Assembly: GCF_024586455.1 (NCBI RefSeq)
Contig: NC_065920.1
Coordinates: 47,885,824-47,949,823 of the forward strand
Length of the DNA stretch: 64,000 bases
DNA from: Bactrocera neohumeralis
Taxonomy: Eukaryota > Arthropoda > Insecta > Diptera > Tephritidae
Direction: 5' to 3'
Part shown: in pieces, positions 63,481-64,000 of the stretch
Layout: each line of letters opens with the position of its first letter
Position numbering within the stretch: the stretch's first letter is position 1
Notes under the pieces: generated by a model
Told to the model about the DNA's origin: nothing
What the model saw: the letters and a program-made list of their open reading frames with translations, nothing else
The model's database searches: none
Made by a program: the position numbers and the translations under genes

Positions 63481-64000
63481 CCCTATTTCATTCATTTATT
63501 TCAACGATTTATACCCTGAGTAGTAAACACTTTCAGATATTTTTCACCAGTAAGAAATAAGATAAGGCTAGACACGATTTGGGTCATCAAATGGCCTCAA
63601 CATTGGAGCAGGATTAATAAAATAAATATGGTAGCACACGCCATTTGTTCTCTTTTGGTAACAATTTTATTTACATATAACAATAGATTGATATTTACAC
63701 AGTGATCAAACACTTTACAAAGTTAATAACTAAATATCGGCGAGACTCCAATGAAGTAGATGATGTGATGGTGTTGGCGATCGAGTTTTCGCCGATCAGG
63801 ATATTAGCGAATTTTATACGTATGTATATGCGAAGGTTGATGTGCGAAAAAGTCAGCGCGCAGAATTGTCGATCGATGTATAGATGGGTTGTTGTAATAT
63901 AGCGAAGTAAACTAGCGTAGAGTGCTGACGCGGCGCATTGCACAAGCGAAAGTCTTGTAGACGAATGTACGTGACGAGATGTGTAAACGAATGTGTCTGC
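63481..64000. other. Unassigned sequence at right edge
   Basis: No coding or repeat signature is recognised. GC content rises near 63900-64000 compared with the surroundings, which might indicate the start of another element or gene beyond the window. Confidence 0.3.

Noticed and set aside
1..64000. tRNA or other structured RNA genes
   Set aside because: I looked for A/B-box-like and cloverleaf patterns by eye and found none I could support. A tRNA/RNA covariance scan would settle it.

Overview
The window is eukaryotic and almost certainly from a true fruit fly (Tephritidae; Bactrocera or a close relative is my inference). The signs are single-exon insect Toll-type receptor genes, AT-rich intergenic DNA, splice-site signals, a DD41D ('rosa'-type) mariner, an errantivirus, and dispersed repeats with (GTCC)n cores and TATACTCTCGCA-type ends. 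The only clearly intact host gene is Toll copy 1 (3036..5696, +). Two further Toll paralogs lie at 20205..22877 (+, two frame breaks) and 59475..62165 (-, two frame breaks). Most of the rest is transposable-element DNA.

Layout. 1..2607: mariner relic and a 5'-truncated RTE retrotransposon (copy A). 2608..6340: Toll copy 1 and flanks. 6340..19980: dispersed repeats, RTE copies B, C and D, an errantiviral gag relic, a CsRn1-like Ty3/gypsy element inside a dispersed repeat, and Tc1 and hAT relics. 19850..32521: left arm of a large inverted duplication (Toll copy 2, mariner relic, Helitron Rep fragment with a rosa mariner, Merlin element with a solo LTR, Helitron H1, two smaller Helitron-like units, and the 3' end of an unrecognised gene). 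32522..37320: spacer with RTE copy E, more of that gene, one dispersed repeat and an errantiviral env relic, followed by a 100-N gap. 37421..62515: right arm, the same modules in reverse order and orientation, carrying insertions absent from the left arm (Tc1, Helitron H4 with a complete RTE copy F) and a full-length errantivirus where the left arm has only the solo LTR. 62516..64000: mariner relic and unassigned sequence.

The most interesting object is the palindrome and its Toll genes. The two arms supply empty sites for several insertions, so the order of events can be read: errantivirus insertion, then duplication, then LTR-LTR deletion in one arm and private insertions in each. The Merlin core is flipped relative to its flanks in one arm. 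Toll copy 2 is a mosaic: its 3' coding half matches copy 1, while its sequence beyond the stop matches copy 3. This points to gene conversion.

Caveat: many frame breaks (Toll 2, the errantivirus, the unrecognised gene) sit in short homopolymer runs, and the right arm begins exactly at the assembly gap. Sequencing indels and inverted haplotype misjoining must both be excluded before the pseudogene calls or the palindrome are taken at face value. Identities were judged by eye; no alignment or database search was run.
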